From NCBI GenBank assembly GCA_030403585.1, contig JAUEPE010000021.1, positions 41,809 to 105,808 of the forward strand: DNA of 64,000 nucleotides. The letters are read 5' to 3'. Made by a program: the position numbers and the translations under genes. The notes under the pieces are model-generated. The model did not search any database. It worked only from the letters and a program-made list of their open reading frames with translations, and had not been told where the DNA came from. Below, piece by piece: positions 8,498 to 17,141 of this stretch (position 1 is the first letter of the stretch; each line of letters starts with the position of its first letter). This stretch comes from Frankia sp. RB7 (GTDB lineage Bacteria > Pseudomonadota > Alphaproteobacteria > Rhizobiales > Xanthobacteraceae).

Positions 8498-9451
8498 ATG
8501 GCCTCCCGTCTTCGCCTCTCCAGCCTTGCGGGGAGAAGAAGCATTACGGGGCAGGCTGTGAAGGTCATCCGCACTATCTATAACGTCGGGGAGGACGCCT
8601 TCTACACGTTCCTGGCCGATGACGGCTGGGCGATCGCGAGCCACATCGCGCTGTCGACGCTGATGGCGCTGTTCCCGTTCCTGATCGTGCTGACGTCACT
8701 GGCCGGCTTCTTCGGCTCCAAGGAACTCGCAGACCAGGCGGCCGGGCTGATGCTCGAGGTCTGGCCGAAGCAAGTGGCGGATTCCCTGTCCGGCGAGATC
8801 CACGACGTGCTGACCACCACCCGCACCGGCGTGCTGACGATCGGCGCGGTGCTATCGGTCTATTTCGCCTCGAACGGCGTCGAGGCGCTGCGGGTCGCGC
8901 TGAACCGCGCCTATGCAGTGATGGAGATGCGGCGCTGGTACTGGCTGCGGCTGGAATCGATCGGCTACACGCTGGTCGCGGCCTTCACCGCGCTCGCGAT
9001 GGCGTTCCTGATCGTGCTCGGCCCGCTCTTCATCGAGGCGGCGCGGCGCCACATTCCGCTGTTCGTCGAATCCAACGAGAGCATCCTGACCTGGCTGCGC
9101 TACGGCATCACCATCGGCGCGCTGGTGGTGGCGCTGATCATCCTGCATACTTGGCTGCCGGCGGGACGGCGCAGCTTTTTCCAGATCCTGCCCGGCATTG
9201 TCTTCACCATCGTGGCGTCGCTGATCTCGGGCATCGTGTTCGGCCAGTACCTGGCGCGTTTCGCCAACAATTACGTCACCATGTATGCGGGGCTCGCCTC
9301 GGTGATCATCGCGCTGGTGTTTCTGTATTTCATCGCCGCGATCTTCGTTTTCGGCGGCGAGCTCAACGCCGCGATCATCAAGTCGCGACTTCCTCACGGC
9401 GTTTCGCTTCAAGCAGCGCAGTCGCTAAAGCCCGCGGGGACACAGGCTTGA
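8498..9451 (+). CDS. YihY/BrkB family inner-membrane protein
   Basis: 317 residues with about six membrane helices. The N-terminal block DDGWAIASHIALSTLMALFPFLIVL and the later FFQILPGIVFT and FGGELNAAI segments are typical of the YihY/BrkB (formerly 'ribonuclease BN') family, whose transport function is unsettled. The start is uncertain: the ATG at 8498 or the GTG at 8559 would both keep all helices. Its last 74 bases overlap the 3' end of the convergent histidine kinase gene. Confidence 0.85.
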   Translation: MASRLRLSSLAGRRSITGQAVKVIRTIYNVGEDAFYTFLADDGWAIASHIALSTLMALFPFLIVLTSLAGFFGSKELADQAAGLMLEVWPKQVADSLSGEIHDVLTTTRTGVLTIGAVLSVYFASNGVEALRVALNRAYAVMEMRRWYWLRLESIGYTLVAAFTALAMAFLIVLGPLFIEAARRHIPLFVESNESILTWLRYGITIGALVVALIILHTWLPAGRRSFFQILPGIVFTIVASLISGIVFGQYLARFANNYVTMYAGLASVIIALVFLYFIAAIFVFGGELNAAIIKSRLPHGVSLQAAQSLKPAGTQA

Positions 9452-10640
9452 CCAGGAAGGCGTCGGCGCCGGCCTCGCGCGACGCCGCCTCGTCCTCGCC
9501 GCGGCCAGACACGCCGATGATCGGGATCTGAGCTAGCGGCGCCTGCATTGTACGGATCCGCCGGATCGCCTCGACGCCGTCGATACCCGGCAACACCATG
9601 TCCATCAGCACCGCATCGAAGCCGCCTTGCGCGAGCCGGTTTACCGCGTCCTCGCCGCGGCCGATGAACTCGGCATGATGGCCGAGCTCGGTCAGAATCG
9701 TGTTGAGCACGACGCGACCGAACGGATTGTCCTCGACGCTCAGCACGCGCAACGCCGCCAGTGCGTCCGCCTCATCACCACCCGATTTGCGCGACTTCGC
9801 GGGGCCCGCCGCATCCAGCGACACCGTCAGCGTGAAGGTGGCGCCGCCGCCGCGCCGGGGCGCGACCGTGATGTCACCACCCATCGCACGCGCCAGTTGC
9901 TTCACCGAGGACAGGCCGAGCCCGGCGCCGCCGAAGCGCGAGGCGATGGTGACATTGGCCTGGGTGAACGGGCGGAACAGCCGCTTGATCTCGGCCATGG
10001 TCAGGCCGATGCCGCTGTCGGACACCGAGAAGGCGACACCGACCCGGCGCTTGTCCTTGGCTTTGCCGCTAGCTTTGCCTTTGGCGGGACGCCAGGGCAT
10101 AGCCGAGATCGCAACGCCGCCCTGGTCGGTGAACTTTACGGCATTGTCGATCAGGTTCTCGAGTGCGGCGCGCAGGCGGACGGGATCGCCGACCACGAGG
10201 CCCGCGAGATTTTCCGATATCTGGACCTCGGCCTGGAGACCCTTGGCGGCGGCGCGGCCGGCAAGCGAATCGCCGGTGCTGCGGGCGAGCGCCCGCAGAT
10301 CGAACAAATCCTGCCGCAGCGTGCTGCCGCCCGCGCCCTTGCCGGTCTTGGCGGCATCGACAAACAGCGTTGCAAGGTTCGCCAGATGCTCGGCGCCGGC
10401 TTTGATGGTGTCGGCCCAGCGCCGCTCCCGCTCGCCGAGATCGGAGGTCGACAGCAGGTCGCTGATCGCGAGAATGCCGGTCAGGGGGGTGCGGACTTCG
10501 TGGGCAAAGGCGGCCAGCGCCACCTGGACCATGTCCGGTGCGGCCGCCTTGGCGCCGCGCTTACGCACCTTGCCGGCCCCCCCGGACCGCTTCCGAGGCG
10601 GTCGCCTGGACGCCCGCGTAGTGCGCGTTTTCGCCGCCAT
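9378..10640 (-). CDS. Cytosolic hybrid histidine kinase with receiver domain
   Basis: 420 residues. Order: a basic, low-complexity N-terminus (1-35); HisKA with the H-box AFAHEVRTPLTGI; HATPase_c with an N-box-like ENLIDNAVKF and a glycine-rich GGAGLGLSSV; then a receiver domain with the acceptor Asp in VLMDMVLPGIDG. No membrane segment and no PAS, GAF or other sensor domain, so the input must come from a partner protein. ATG at 10640 is supported by AAGGGG. No cognate response regulator gene is adjacent. The C-terminus overlaps the BrkB-like gene by 74 bases. Confidence 0.9.
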   Translation of the reverse strand: MAAKTRTTRASRRPPRKRSGGAGKVRKRGAKAAAPDMVQVALAAFAHEVRTPLTGILAISDLLSTSDLGERERRWADTIKAGAEHLANLATLFVDAAKTGKGAGGSTLRQDLFDLRALARSTGDSLAGRAAAKGLQAEVQISENLAGLVVGDPVRLRAALENLIDNAVKFTDQGGVAISAMPWRPAKGKASGKAKDKRRVGVAFSVSDSGIGLTMAEIKRLFRPFTQANVTIASRFGGAGLGLSSVKQLARAMGGDITVAPRRGGGATFTLTVSLDAAGPAKSRKSGGDEADALAALRVLSVEDNPFGRVVLNTILTELGHHAEFIGRGEDAVNRLAQGGFDAVLMDMVLPGIDGVEAIRRIRTMQAPLAQIPIIGVSGRGEDEAASREAGADAFLVKPVSPRALATALLEAKRREEVAT

Positions 10641-10742
10641 AAATCCCCTTCGAAGTACCCCTTCGAACCCCGGGCTATCGACCAGCATGGCACGGCGGAA
10701 CCCCCGGAGTCACGGCGGCGTTTTGCTAACCCCCAGAGAAAC

Positions 10743-11615
10743 TTAGCCTAATCCCACGGACATGCGGATACTGGCGGGCGAGTGGCCTGCCGCGCGCAAC
10801 TCCCGGAGGCCTGTCGAGCGGTCCGATTTCGATAGCTTCCGCCCGTCGGCTTCGCGAATCAGGGGGTGGTGGCGGTAGGCGGGCTCCGGCAGGCCGAGCA
10901 AAGCCTGGAGCAGGCGGTGGACCGAGGTGGCGTGAAACAGGTCCTGGCCGCGCACGATCTCGCTGACACCCTGGAGCGCGTCGTCGACCACCACGGACAG
11001 ATGGTAGCTGGTCGGCGTCTCCTTGCGGCCCAGGATCACGTCGCCCCACACCTCTGGCCGCGCGCCGACCATGCCGCGCTCGCCATCGGGGCCCTCGCCC
11101 AACTCGTTCCAGGTCAGGCCGGCGACGCGCCGGCAGGCGGCCGCCATGTCGAGCCGCAACGCGTAGGGCGCGCCGGTATCGATCAGACGCGACCGCTCGC
11201 CGGCCGCCAGCGCTTTCGCATCACCGGGATAGAGCGGCGCGCCGTCGGGATCGCGCGGCCATGATCCATCGGCCTCGCGCGCGGCGATCAGCCTGGCGAT
11301 CTCGGCGCGGCTTTCGAAGGCGGCATAGACGAGGCCAAGCGCGGCGAGTTTCTCCAACGCCGCACGATAGTCGTCAAGATGCTCCGACTGCCGCCGCACC
11401 GGCGTCTCCCAGGCGATCCCCAGCCAGGCGAGGTCCTCATCAATCGCCGTCTCGAACTCCGGCCGGCAGCGCGTCGCGTCGATGTCCTCGATGCGCAGCA
11501 ACAGCCGCCCGCCGGTCTCGCGCGCACGGTCGAAATTGAGCAGCGCCGAATAGGCGTGGCCGAGATGCAGAAGGCCGTTCGGGCTGGGGGCAAATCGGAA
11601 AACGGGTGGCGGCAT
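10743..11615 (-). CDS. gluQ: Glutamyl-Q tRNA(Asp) synthetase
   Basis: 290 residues, a truncated paralogue of GluRS that attaches glutamate to queuosine 34 of tRNA(Asp). Seen: FAPSPNGLLHLGHAYSAL with the HLGH (HIGH-type) motif, the IEDIDATRC motif, and KLSKSD in place of KMSKS near the C-terminus; the anticodon-binding domain of true GluRS is missing, as expected. The ATG at 11615 starts MPPPVFRFAPS; one 18 bases upstream is also possible. The frame stays open far upstream, but that is antisense to the DUF2855 gene. Confidence 0.93.
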   Translation of the reverse strand: MPPPVFRFAPSPNGLLHLGHAYSALLNFDRARETGGRLLLRIEDIDATRCRPEFETAIDEDLAWLGIAWETPVRRQSEHLDDYRAALEKLAALGLVYAAFESRAEIARLIAAREADGSWPRDPDGAPLYPGDAKALAAGERSRLIDTGAPYALRLDMAAACRRVAGLTWNELGEGPDGERGMVGARPEVWGDVILGRKETPTSYHLSVVVDDALQGVSEIVRGQDLFHATSVHRLLQALLGLPEPAYRHHPLIREADGRKLSKSDRSTGLRELRAAGHSPASIRMSVGLG

Positions 11616-11699
11616 ATGGCAAGATCTCGTCATGGCCAAGACTCTGTTACGATAGGAGATGGATGCGCGGGTCAAGCCCGCATGACAAATAGAGCCATC

Positions 11700-12347
11700 A
11701 TGACCATCCACCTCGAAACCCAGTCCGATCTCGAAGAAGCCGTCTATGCGCTGGTGAAGCGTGACCCGCGGCTCAAACCCGTGCTCGCGGTCGCGGGCAT
11801 GCCGGCGTTGCGGCGGCGCGAGCCAGGATTTGCCGGGCTTGCCCACATCGTCTGCGGACAGCAGCTCTCCACCGCGAGCGCGGCGGCGATCTGGGGACGG
11901 CTGTCCGCCGCCTTCGATCCGTTCGACCACGAGGCCGTGCGCCGCGCCCGCACCGACCGGCTGGGCCGGCTCGGCCTCTCTGCCGCCAAGATCAAGACGC
12001 TGAAACATCTCGCGCGCGAGATCATCGCGCAGCGACTGAACCTCGACGTGCTCGCAGAAGAAGACGCCGAGGCCGCGCACCATACACTGATTGCGCTGCC
12101 CGGCATCGGGCCGTGGACGGCTGATGTCTATCTGCTGTTCTGCCTCGGGCATGGCGATGCCTGGCCGGCCGGCGACGTCGCCGTTCAGGAGGGGATCAAG
12201 GTTGGCCTCGGTCTGCAGACGCGGCCAACTGAAAAACAGATGGCGCCATTGGCCGAGCCATGGCGGCCGCTGCGCGGGGCGGCCGCGCATCTCTGGTGGA
12301 GCTATTATCGCGTGATCAAGAATCGCGAAGGCGCGCTTCCGGCGTGA
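11700..12347 (+). CDS. DNA-3-methyladenine glycosylase, AlkA/HhH-GPD family
   Basis: 215 residues. Removes alkylated purines in base excision repair. The helix-hairpin-helix LPGIGPWTADVYLLF (about 133-147) and the following Asp in PAGDVAVQEG (Asp159), in the position of the catalytic Asp, are present. No iron-sulfur cluster cysteines, as in AlkA-type rather than Nth-type members. The start may be the ATG at 11700 or the one at 11682; both give the same domain. Divergent from gluQ. Confidence 0.9.
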   Translation: MTIHLETQSDLEEAVYALVKRDPRLKPVLAVAGMPALRRREPGFAGLAHIVCGQQLSTASAAAIWGRLSAAFDPFDHEAVRRARTDRLGRLGLSAAKIKTLKHLAREIIAQRLNLDVLAEEDAEAAHHTLIALPGIGPWTADVYLLFCLGHGDAWPAGDVAVQEGIKVGLGLQTRPTEKQMAPLAEPWRPLRGAAAHLWWSYYRVIKNREGALPA

Positions 12348-12443
12348 CGTTGCCGAACGGCGTTTAAAACTATGTTGCTGTTGCAAACGCCGCCCGCGTG
12401 ATCGATGAGATGCCGGCACAGGCACAAGCCGGGATCTGACATC

Positions 12444-13529
12444 ATGACAGCCACCGACTTCATCGTTGCGCGCGACGATTTTGAAACGTGCAAGACGATC
12501 GCAACCACCGTTCCCGCAGCCGACGCGCTGCCGCAGGATGCACTGCTGGTGAAGGTCGACCGGTTCGCCTTCACCGCCAACAACATCACCTACGCGGTGC
12601 TCGGCGACGAGCTGAAATACTGGCAGCTGTTTCCCGCGCCACTTGGCTTTGGGAATATTCCGGTGTGGGGCTTTGGCGATGTGATCGCCTCGACACATCC
12701 GAACGTGTCCGTGGGCGAGCGCCTGTTCGGCTATTTCCCGATGGCGACGCATCTCGTGATCGAGGCCACCGACATCAGCAAGCGCGGCCTGCGCGACGCT
12801 GCCGCACACCGGCAAGGCGTGGCCCCCGTCTACAACGCCTATGCGCGCGTCAGCGGCGATCCCGCCTATGCGGGGCGGCAGGGCGACTATCAGGCGCTGC
12901 TGCGTCCGCTGTTCATGCTGTCGTTCCTGGTCGATGATTTTCTGGCGGAGAACGACGATTTTGGCGCGGGCACCGTGCTGCTCTCGAGCGCATCGAGCAA
13001 GACTGCGTTCGGGCTCGGCCATCTCCTGCATGCGCGCGGCCGCAAGGTGATCGGTCTGACCTCGGCTGGCAATACCGGCTTTGTCGCCACGCTCGGTTGT
13101 TATGACGAGGTCGTCACCTATGATCGCATCGCTTCGTTGCCAACGGATACGCCCGTCGCCTTCATCGACATGGCCGGCAACAGCACGCTGCGAACCGAGT
13201 TGCACCGTCATTTTGGCGACCAGATGAAATGCTCCGTTCGCGTCGGATTGACGCATCGCGCCACCGACGCCGACGAAGGCGAACTGCCCGGCGCAAAGCC
13301 GCGCTGGTTCTTCGCACCCGACCAGATCCGCAAGCGCGCCAAGGAATGGGGACCGAGCGGCATCGAGCAGCGCTTTGGCGCGGCGTGGTCCGGTTTCGCG
13401 CCGATGCTGGAGCGATGCCTGAGCGTGATCGACAGCCGCGGGCCCGAGGCGGTCCAGCGGGTCTATCTCGACACGCTGAAAGGGCGCATTCCGCCTGAGC
13501 AGGGCCACATGCTCTCACTGCTCGGGTAA
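12444..13529 (+). CDS. DUF2855 family protein
   Basis: 361 residues. Architecture resembles a degenerate medium-chain dehydrogenase/reductase: an N-terminal part with KVDRFAFTANNITYAVLGDELKYW, a middle region with a poorly conserved nucleotide loop (LSSASSKTAFGLGHLLHARG) and a sheet that follows, as in quinone-reductase-like proteins. The function of DUF2855 is unknown. No zinc-ligand pattern. It precedes a flavin monooxygenase and an NHL protein on the same strand (79 and 14 bases between genes), which suggests shared substrate chemistry. Confidence 0.85.
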   Translation: MTATDFIVARDDFETCKTIATTVPAADALPQDALLVKVDRFAFTANNITYAVLGDELKYWQLFPAPLGFGNIPVWGFGDVIASTHPNVSVGERLFGYFPMATHLVIEATDISKRGLRDAAAHRQGVAPVYNAYARVSGDPAYAGRQGDYQALLRPLFMLSFLVDDFLAENDDFGAGTVLLSSASSKTAFGLGHLLHARGRKVIGLTSAGNTGFVATLGCYDEVVTYDRIASLPTDTPVAFIDMAGNSTLRTELHRHFGDQMKCSVRVGLTHRATDADEGELPGAKPRWFFAPDQIRKRAKEWGPSGIEQRFGAAWSGFAPMLERCLSVIDSRGPEAVQRVYLDTLKGRIPPEQGHMLSLLG

Positions 13530-13607
13530 AGCGCTTTTGACGTAGCCTGATCCAGTATAGCGTTCGACCTCAGAGGAAACGCCGCGAAGACGGCCACGAG
13601 GTCGCGC

Positions 13608-15401
13608 ATGCTGGATCGCACGAAGGATATCGCCGTCTCCGCGCAAGCCTGGCTCGATGAATTCGAGCGTGCGCTTGGCAAGTCTGATCGTGCGGCGCTC
13701 AACCGGCTTTTTCTCGTCGACAGTTTTTGGCGCGATGTGCTGGCGCTGAGCTGGAACCTGCAGACGCTTGCAGGCCGCGATGCCGTCGCGGAAGTGCTGA
13801 CTTCGCTCGCGCCGAAGGCGACACCGAGCCATTTCAAGATGGCCCCGAACCGCGCAGCGCCGCGCTGGGTGACGCGCGCCGGCACCAACAATATCGAGGC
13901 CATCTTCAATTTCGAGACTGCGCAGGGCCGTGGCAGCGGCATCGTGCGGCTCGTGCCCGATACCGCCGACGGCGATCGTCTGAAAGCGTGGACGCTGCTC
14001 ACTGCGCTCGACGAGCTCAAAGGTTTTGAGGAACAGCTCGGCACTTCGCGGCCGCGCGGCCAAGCCTATTCGCGCGATTTCCGCGGGCCGAACTGGCTCG
14101 ATCTGCGCGACGCCTCGCGCGACTATGCCGATCGCGATCCCACCGTGCTGGTGGTCGGCGGCGGCCAGGCCGGGCTTACGATCGCGGCGCGGCTGAAGCA
14201 GTTGCAGATCGATACGCTGATCGTCGATCGCGAGGCCCGGATCGGCGATAATTGGCGCAAGCGCTATCACGCGCTCACCCTGCACAATCAGGTGCAGGTC
14301 AATCACATGCCTTACATGCCGTTCCCGCCGAACTGGCCGACCTACATCCCCAAGGACAAGCTCGCAAACTGGTTCGAAGCTTACGTCGACGCGATGGAGC
14401 TGAACTTCTGGACCGGCACCGAATTCGAAGGCGGCGCCTATGACGAGGCCAAGGGCCACTGGACGGTGACGCTGCGCCGCGCCGACGGCAGCAAGCGCAC
14501 CCTACATCCGCGTCATGTGGTGATGGGGACTGGCGTCAGCGGTATTGCCAATGTGCCCGATATTCCGACGCTCGATCGCTTCAAGGGCACGCTGCTGCAT
14601 TCCAGCCGCTACGAGGACGGCGAGAACTGGGCAGGCAAGCGCGCCATCGTCATCGGCACCGGCAACAGCGGTCACGACATCGCGCAGGACCTCTGTTCGA
14701 GCGGCGCCGATGTGACGCTGGTGCAGCGCTCGCCGACACTGGTCACCAATATCGAGCCGTCGGCGCAACTCGCTTACGCGACCTACAACGAAGGCACGCT
14801 CGAGGACAACGATTTGATCGCGACCTCGATGCCGACGCCGCTTGCGAAGAAGACGCATGTAATGCTGACGGAGCAGTCAAAAGAGCTCGACAAGGAGCTG
14901 CTCGACGGCCTCCGCCGCGTCGGCTTCAAGCTCGACTTCGGCGAGGCCGGCACCGGCTGGCAGTTCAAATACCTCACTCGCGGCGGCGGCTATTATTTCA
15001 ACGTCGGCTGCTCGAACCTGATTGTCGAAGGCGCGATCAGGCTGAAACAGTTCGGAGACATCGATGGCTTCACGGCCGATGGCGCGCAGATGATGGATGG
15101 CACGACCATCGCCGCCGATCTCATCGTGCTCTCGACTGGCTACAAGCCGCAGGAATACCTCGTGCGAAAACTGTTCGGCGACGGCGTCGCCGACCGCGTC
15201 GGCCCGGTCTGGGGCTTTGGCGACGGTTTTGAGCTGCGCAACATGTACGCCCGCACGGGGCAGCCCGGCCTGTGGTTCATCGCCGGCAGCCTCGCGCAGT
15301 GCCGGATCAACTCGAAATTTCTCGCGCTGCAAATCAAGGCGATCGAGGAAGGGATTTTGCCACGAGCCGCGGCTGCAAACGAGCACGTCAAAGACAACTG
15401 A
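13608..15401 (+). CDS. Flavin-containing monooxygenase with N-terminal NTF2-like domain
   Basis: 597 residues, longer than a minimal FMO because of a 150-residue N-terminal region that looks like an NTF2/SnoaL-like cone. The FMO part has the FAD loop VLVVGGGQAGL (about 180-190), the FMO/BVMO-type motif FKGTLLHSSRYEDG, the NADPH loop AIVIGTGNSGHD, and the LSTGYKPQ segment. It likely oxygenates or does Baeyer-Villiger chemistry on a small organic substrate using NADPH and O2. The next gene starts 13 bases downstream, so the two are likely translated from one mRNA. Confidence 0.92.
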   Translation: MLDRTKDIAVSAQAWLDEFERALGKSDRAALNRLFLVDSFWRDVLALSWNLQTLAGRDAVAEVLTSLAPKATPSHFKMAPNRAAPRWVTRAGTNNIEAIFNFETAQGRGSGIVRLVPDTADGDRLKAWTLLTALDELKGFEEQLGTSRPRGQAYSRDFRGPNWLDLRDASRDYADRDPTVLVVGGGQAGLTIAARLKQLQIDTLIVDREARIGDNWRKRYHALTLHNQVQVNHMPYMPFPPNWPTYIPKDKLANWFEAYVDAMELNFWTGTEFEGGAYDEAKGHWTVTLRRADGSKRTLHPRHVVMGTGVSGIANVPDIPTLDRFKGTLLHSSRYEDGENWAGKRAIVIGTGNSGHDIAQDLCSSGADVTLVQRSPTLVTNIEPSAQLAYATYNEGTLEDNDLIATSMPTPLAKKTHVMLTEQSKELDKELLDGLRRVGFKLDFGEAGTGWQFKYLTRGGGYYFNVGCSNLIVEGAIRLKQFGDIDGFTADGAQMMDGTTIAADLIVLSTGYKPQEYLVRKLFGDGVADRVGPVWGFGDGFELRNMYARTGQPGLWFIAGSLAQCRINSKFLALQIKAIEEGILPRAAAANEHVKDN

Positions 15402-15414
15402 AGAGGGACCACAC

Positions 15415-16392
15415 ATGCCAGCCATTCTCGGCACCGGCGAACACCGCTACCGCGTCGTCGAAAATTTCGCAAAACTTCCCGACGGCTGGCAGCTCACCGA
15501 CGTCGCCTCGGTGGCGGTCGACAGCAAGGATCACGTGTACGTCTTCAACCGCGGCGCCCATCCGATGGTGGTGCTCGACCGCGAAGGCAATTTCCTGCGC
15601 AGTTTCGGCGAAGGCCTGTTCTCCCGCGCCCACGGCCTGCACATCGACGCCGACGACAATCTCTACTGCACCGATGACGGCGACCACACCGTGCGCAAAT
15701 GTACCACCGACGGCAAGGTGCTGCTGACGATCGGCATTCCCGCGAAGCCGACGCCGTTCATGAGCGGTGAGCCGTTCCACCGCTGCACCCACACCGCGCT
15801 GTCGCCGAAGGGTGAGATCTACGTCTCTGATGGCTATGGCAATGCGCGCGTGCACAAATACACGCCCGACGGCAAGCTGATCAAAAGCTGGGGCGAGCCG
15901 GGCACGGATCCCGGCCAGTTCAACATCGTGCACAACATCGCCACCGATGCCGACGGCTGGGTCTATGTCGCCGATCGCGAGAACCATCGTGTGCAGGTGT
16001 TCAACGGCGAGGGCAAATACGAGACGCAGTGGAACAATCTGCACCGCCCTTGCGCGCTGTGCTGTTGCGGCGGGGGCAAGAGCCCGACCTTCGTCATCGG
16101 CGAGCTCGGCCCCGGCCTGGCCGTCAACCGCAAGGTGCCCAATCTCGGCCCGCGGCTGTCGATCGTGGACGCCACGGGAAAGCGCATCGCGCGGCTCGGC
16201 GGCGAGGAAGGCCCGGGTGTCGCCAGCGGAAAGTTTCTGGCACCACACGGCATCGCGCTGGATTCGAAAGGCGACATCTATGTCGGCGAAGTCGGCGTCA
16301 CCGACTGGAAGACGAGCTTTCCAGACGAAGAGATGCCAGCCTTCGTGCGCGGAACACGGTGCCTGCAGAAGCTGGAGCGGTTGCAGGAGTAG
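15415..16392 (+). CDS. NHL-repeat beta-propeller protein, amidating-lyase-like
   Basis: 325 residues with no signal peptide. At least five NHL-type repeats (for example PKGEIYVSDGYGNARVHKY and ADGWVYVADRENHRVQVF), the fold of peptidyl-alpha-hydroxyglycine alpha-amidating lyase and related enzymes. An unusual cysteine cluster, CALCCCGGG (Cys213, 216, 217, 218), sits in a loop between repeats. ATG at 15415 has GAAGAGGGA upstream. Probably co-transcribed with the monooxygenase; a lyase or hydrolase acting on its product is a reasonable guess. Confidence 0.88.
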   Translation: MPAILGTGEHRYRVVENFAKLPDGWQLTDVASVAVDSKDHVYVFNRGAHPMVVLDREGNFLRSFGEGLFSRAHGLHIDADDNLYCTDDGDHTVRKCTTDGKVLLTIGIPAKPTPFMSGEPFHRCTHTALSPKGEIYVSDGYGNARVHKYTPDGKLIKSWGEPGTDPGQFNIVHNIATDADGWVYVADRENHRVQVFNGEGKYETQWNNLHRPCALCCCGGGKSPTFVIGELGPGLAVNRKVPNLGPRLSIVDATGKRIARLGGEEGPGVASGKFLAPHGIALDSKGDIYVGEVGVTDWKTSFPDEEMPAFVRGTRCLQKLERLQE

Positions 16393-16574
16393 CCCAGCCC
16401 ATCGTTCAGGGGGCACGGCCTCCCAAATCGCGGCGTTTTTGAGCTTCTGCCACCCCGCCGCCGTATTGCTTGCGCCTGAATAAGTCGCTCAACGGGCTTC
16501 ACAATCCCGTCACGCTGCATGTAGTATGTCAATGCATGCTGCTTCGCAGCGTATATGGAGGCCGGGAGCGTTAC

Positions 16575-17132
16575 TTGAACGCACATGTCTCGCAAGGCAG
16601 TTGGCCGGTTCTGGTCCTCAACGCGGACTTCCGGCCGCTGAGTTACTACCCACTGTCTCTGTGGTCGTGGCAAGACGCGATCAAGGCGGTGTTCCTCGAT
16701 CGCGTCAATATCGTCGCGCATTACGATCAGGCGGTTCACAGCCCCACGCTGCAAATGCAGCTGCCGAGCGTGGTCTCGCTCAAATCCTTCGTGAAGCCGA
16801 CCACCCATCCCGCCTTCACCCGGTTCAACGTCTTCCTGCGCGATCGTTTCGCCTGCCAATATTGCGGCTCGCCCGAAGACCTCACCTTCGATCACATCAT
16901 CCCGCGCAGCAAAGGCGGCCAGACCACCTGGGAAAACGTGGTCGCGGCCTGCTCGCCATGTAACCTGCGCAAGGGCAATCTCACGCCGGTGCAGGCCAAG
17001 ATGTTTCCGCGCCAGCACGCGTTCGCGCCGACCGTGCACCAGCTCCACCGCAACGGCCGACTGTTTCCGCCGAACTATCTGCACGACAGCTGGCTGGACT
17101 ATCTCTACTGGGATACGGAATTGGATCCGTAG
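16575..17132 (+). CDS. HNH endonuclease domain protein
   Basis: 185 residues from a TTG start chosen because GGGAG lies 6 bases before it; an upstream in-frame ATG at 16536 has no ribosome site. The N-terminal half starts NAHVSQGSWPVLVLNADFRP, a conserved feature of chromosomal HNH proteins. The C-terminal half has a treble-clef HNH: CQYCG, the DHIIPRSKGG motif with the metal-site His, then CSPCN. Members are widespread in alphaproteobacteria and not tied to a mobile element here; cellular role unknown. Confidence 0.88.
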   Translation: MNAHVSQGSWPVLVLNADFRPLSYYPLSLWSWQDAIKAVFLDRVNIVAHYDQAVHSPTLQMQLPSVVSLKSFVKPTTHPAFTRFNVFLRDRFACQYCGSPEDLTFDHIIPRSKGGQTTWENVVAACSPCNLRKGNLTPVQAKMFPRQHAFAPTVHQLHRNGRLFPPNYLHDSWLDYLYWDTELDP

Positions 17133-17141
17133 CGCTCGGCC

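Noticed and set aside
7472..8498. Cobalamin riboswitch upstream of the adenosyltransferase gene
   Set aside because: No B12-box-like conserved stretch could be seen in the region ahead of the HIG1-like and adenosyltransferase genes.
12348..13508. Long minus-strand open frame that extends gluQ upstream by several hundred codons
   Set aside because: It is antisense to the well-supported AlkA-type and DUF2855 genes, has atypical composition (Arg/Gly/His-rich) and GluQ has a complete N-terminus at 11615.
16536..16574. ATG at 16536 as HNH endonuclease start
   Set aside because: No ribosome site ahead of it, while TTG at 16575 has GGGAG at 6 bases and yields the conserved NAHVSQGSW start.
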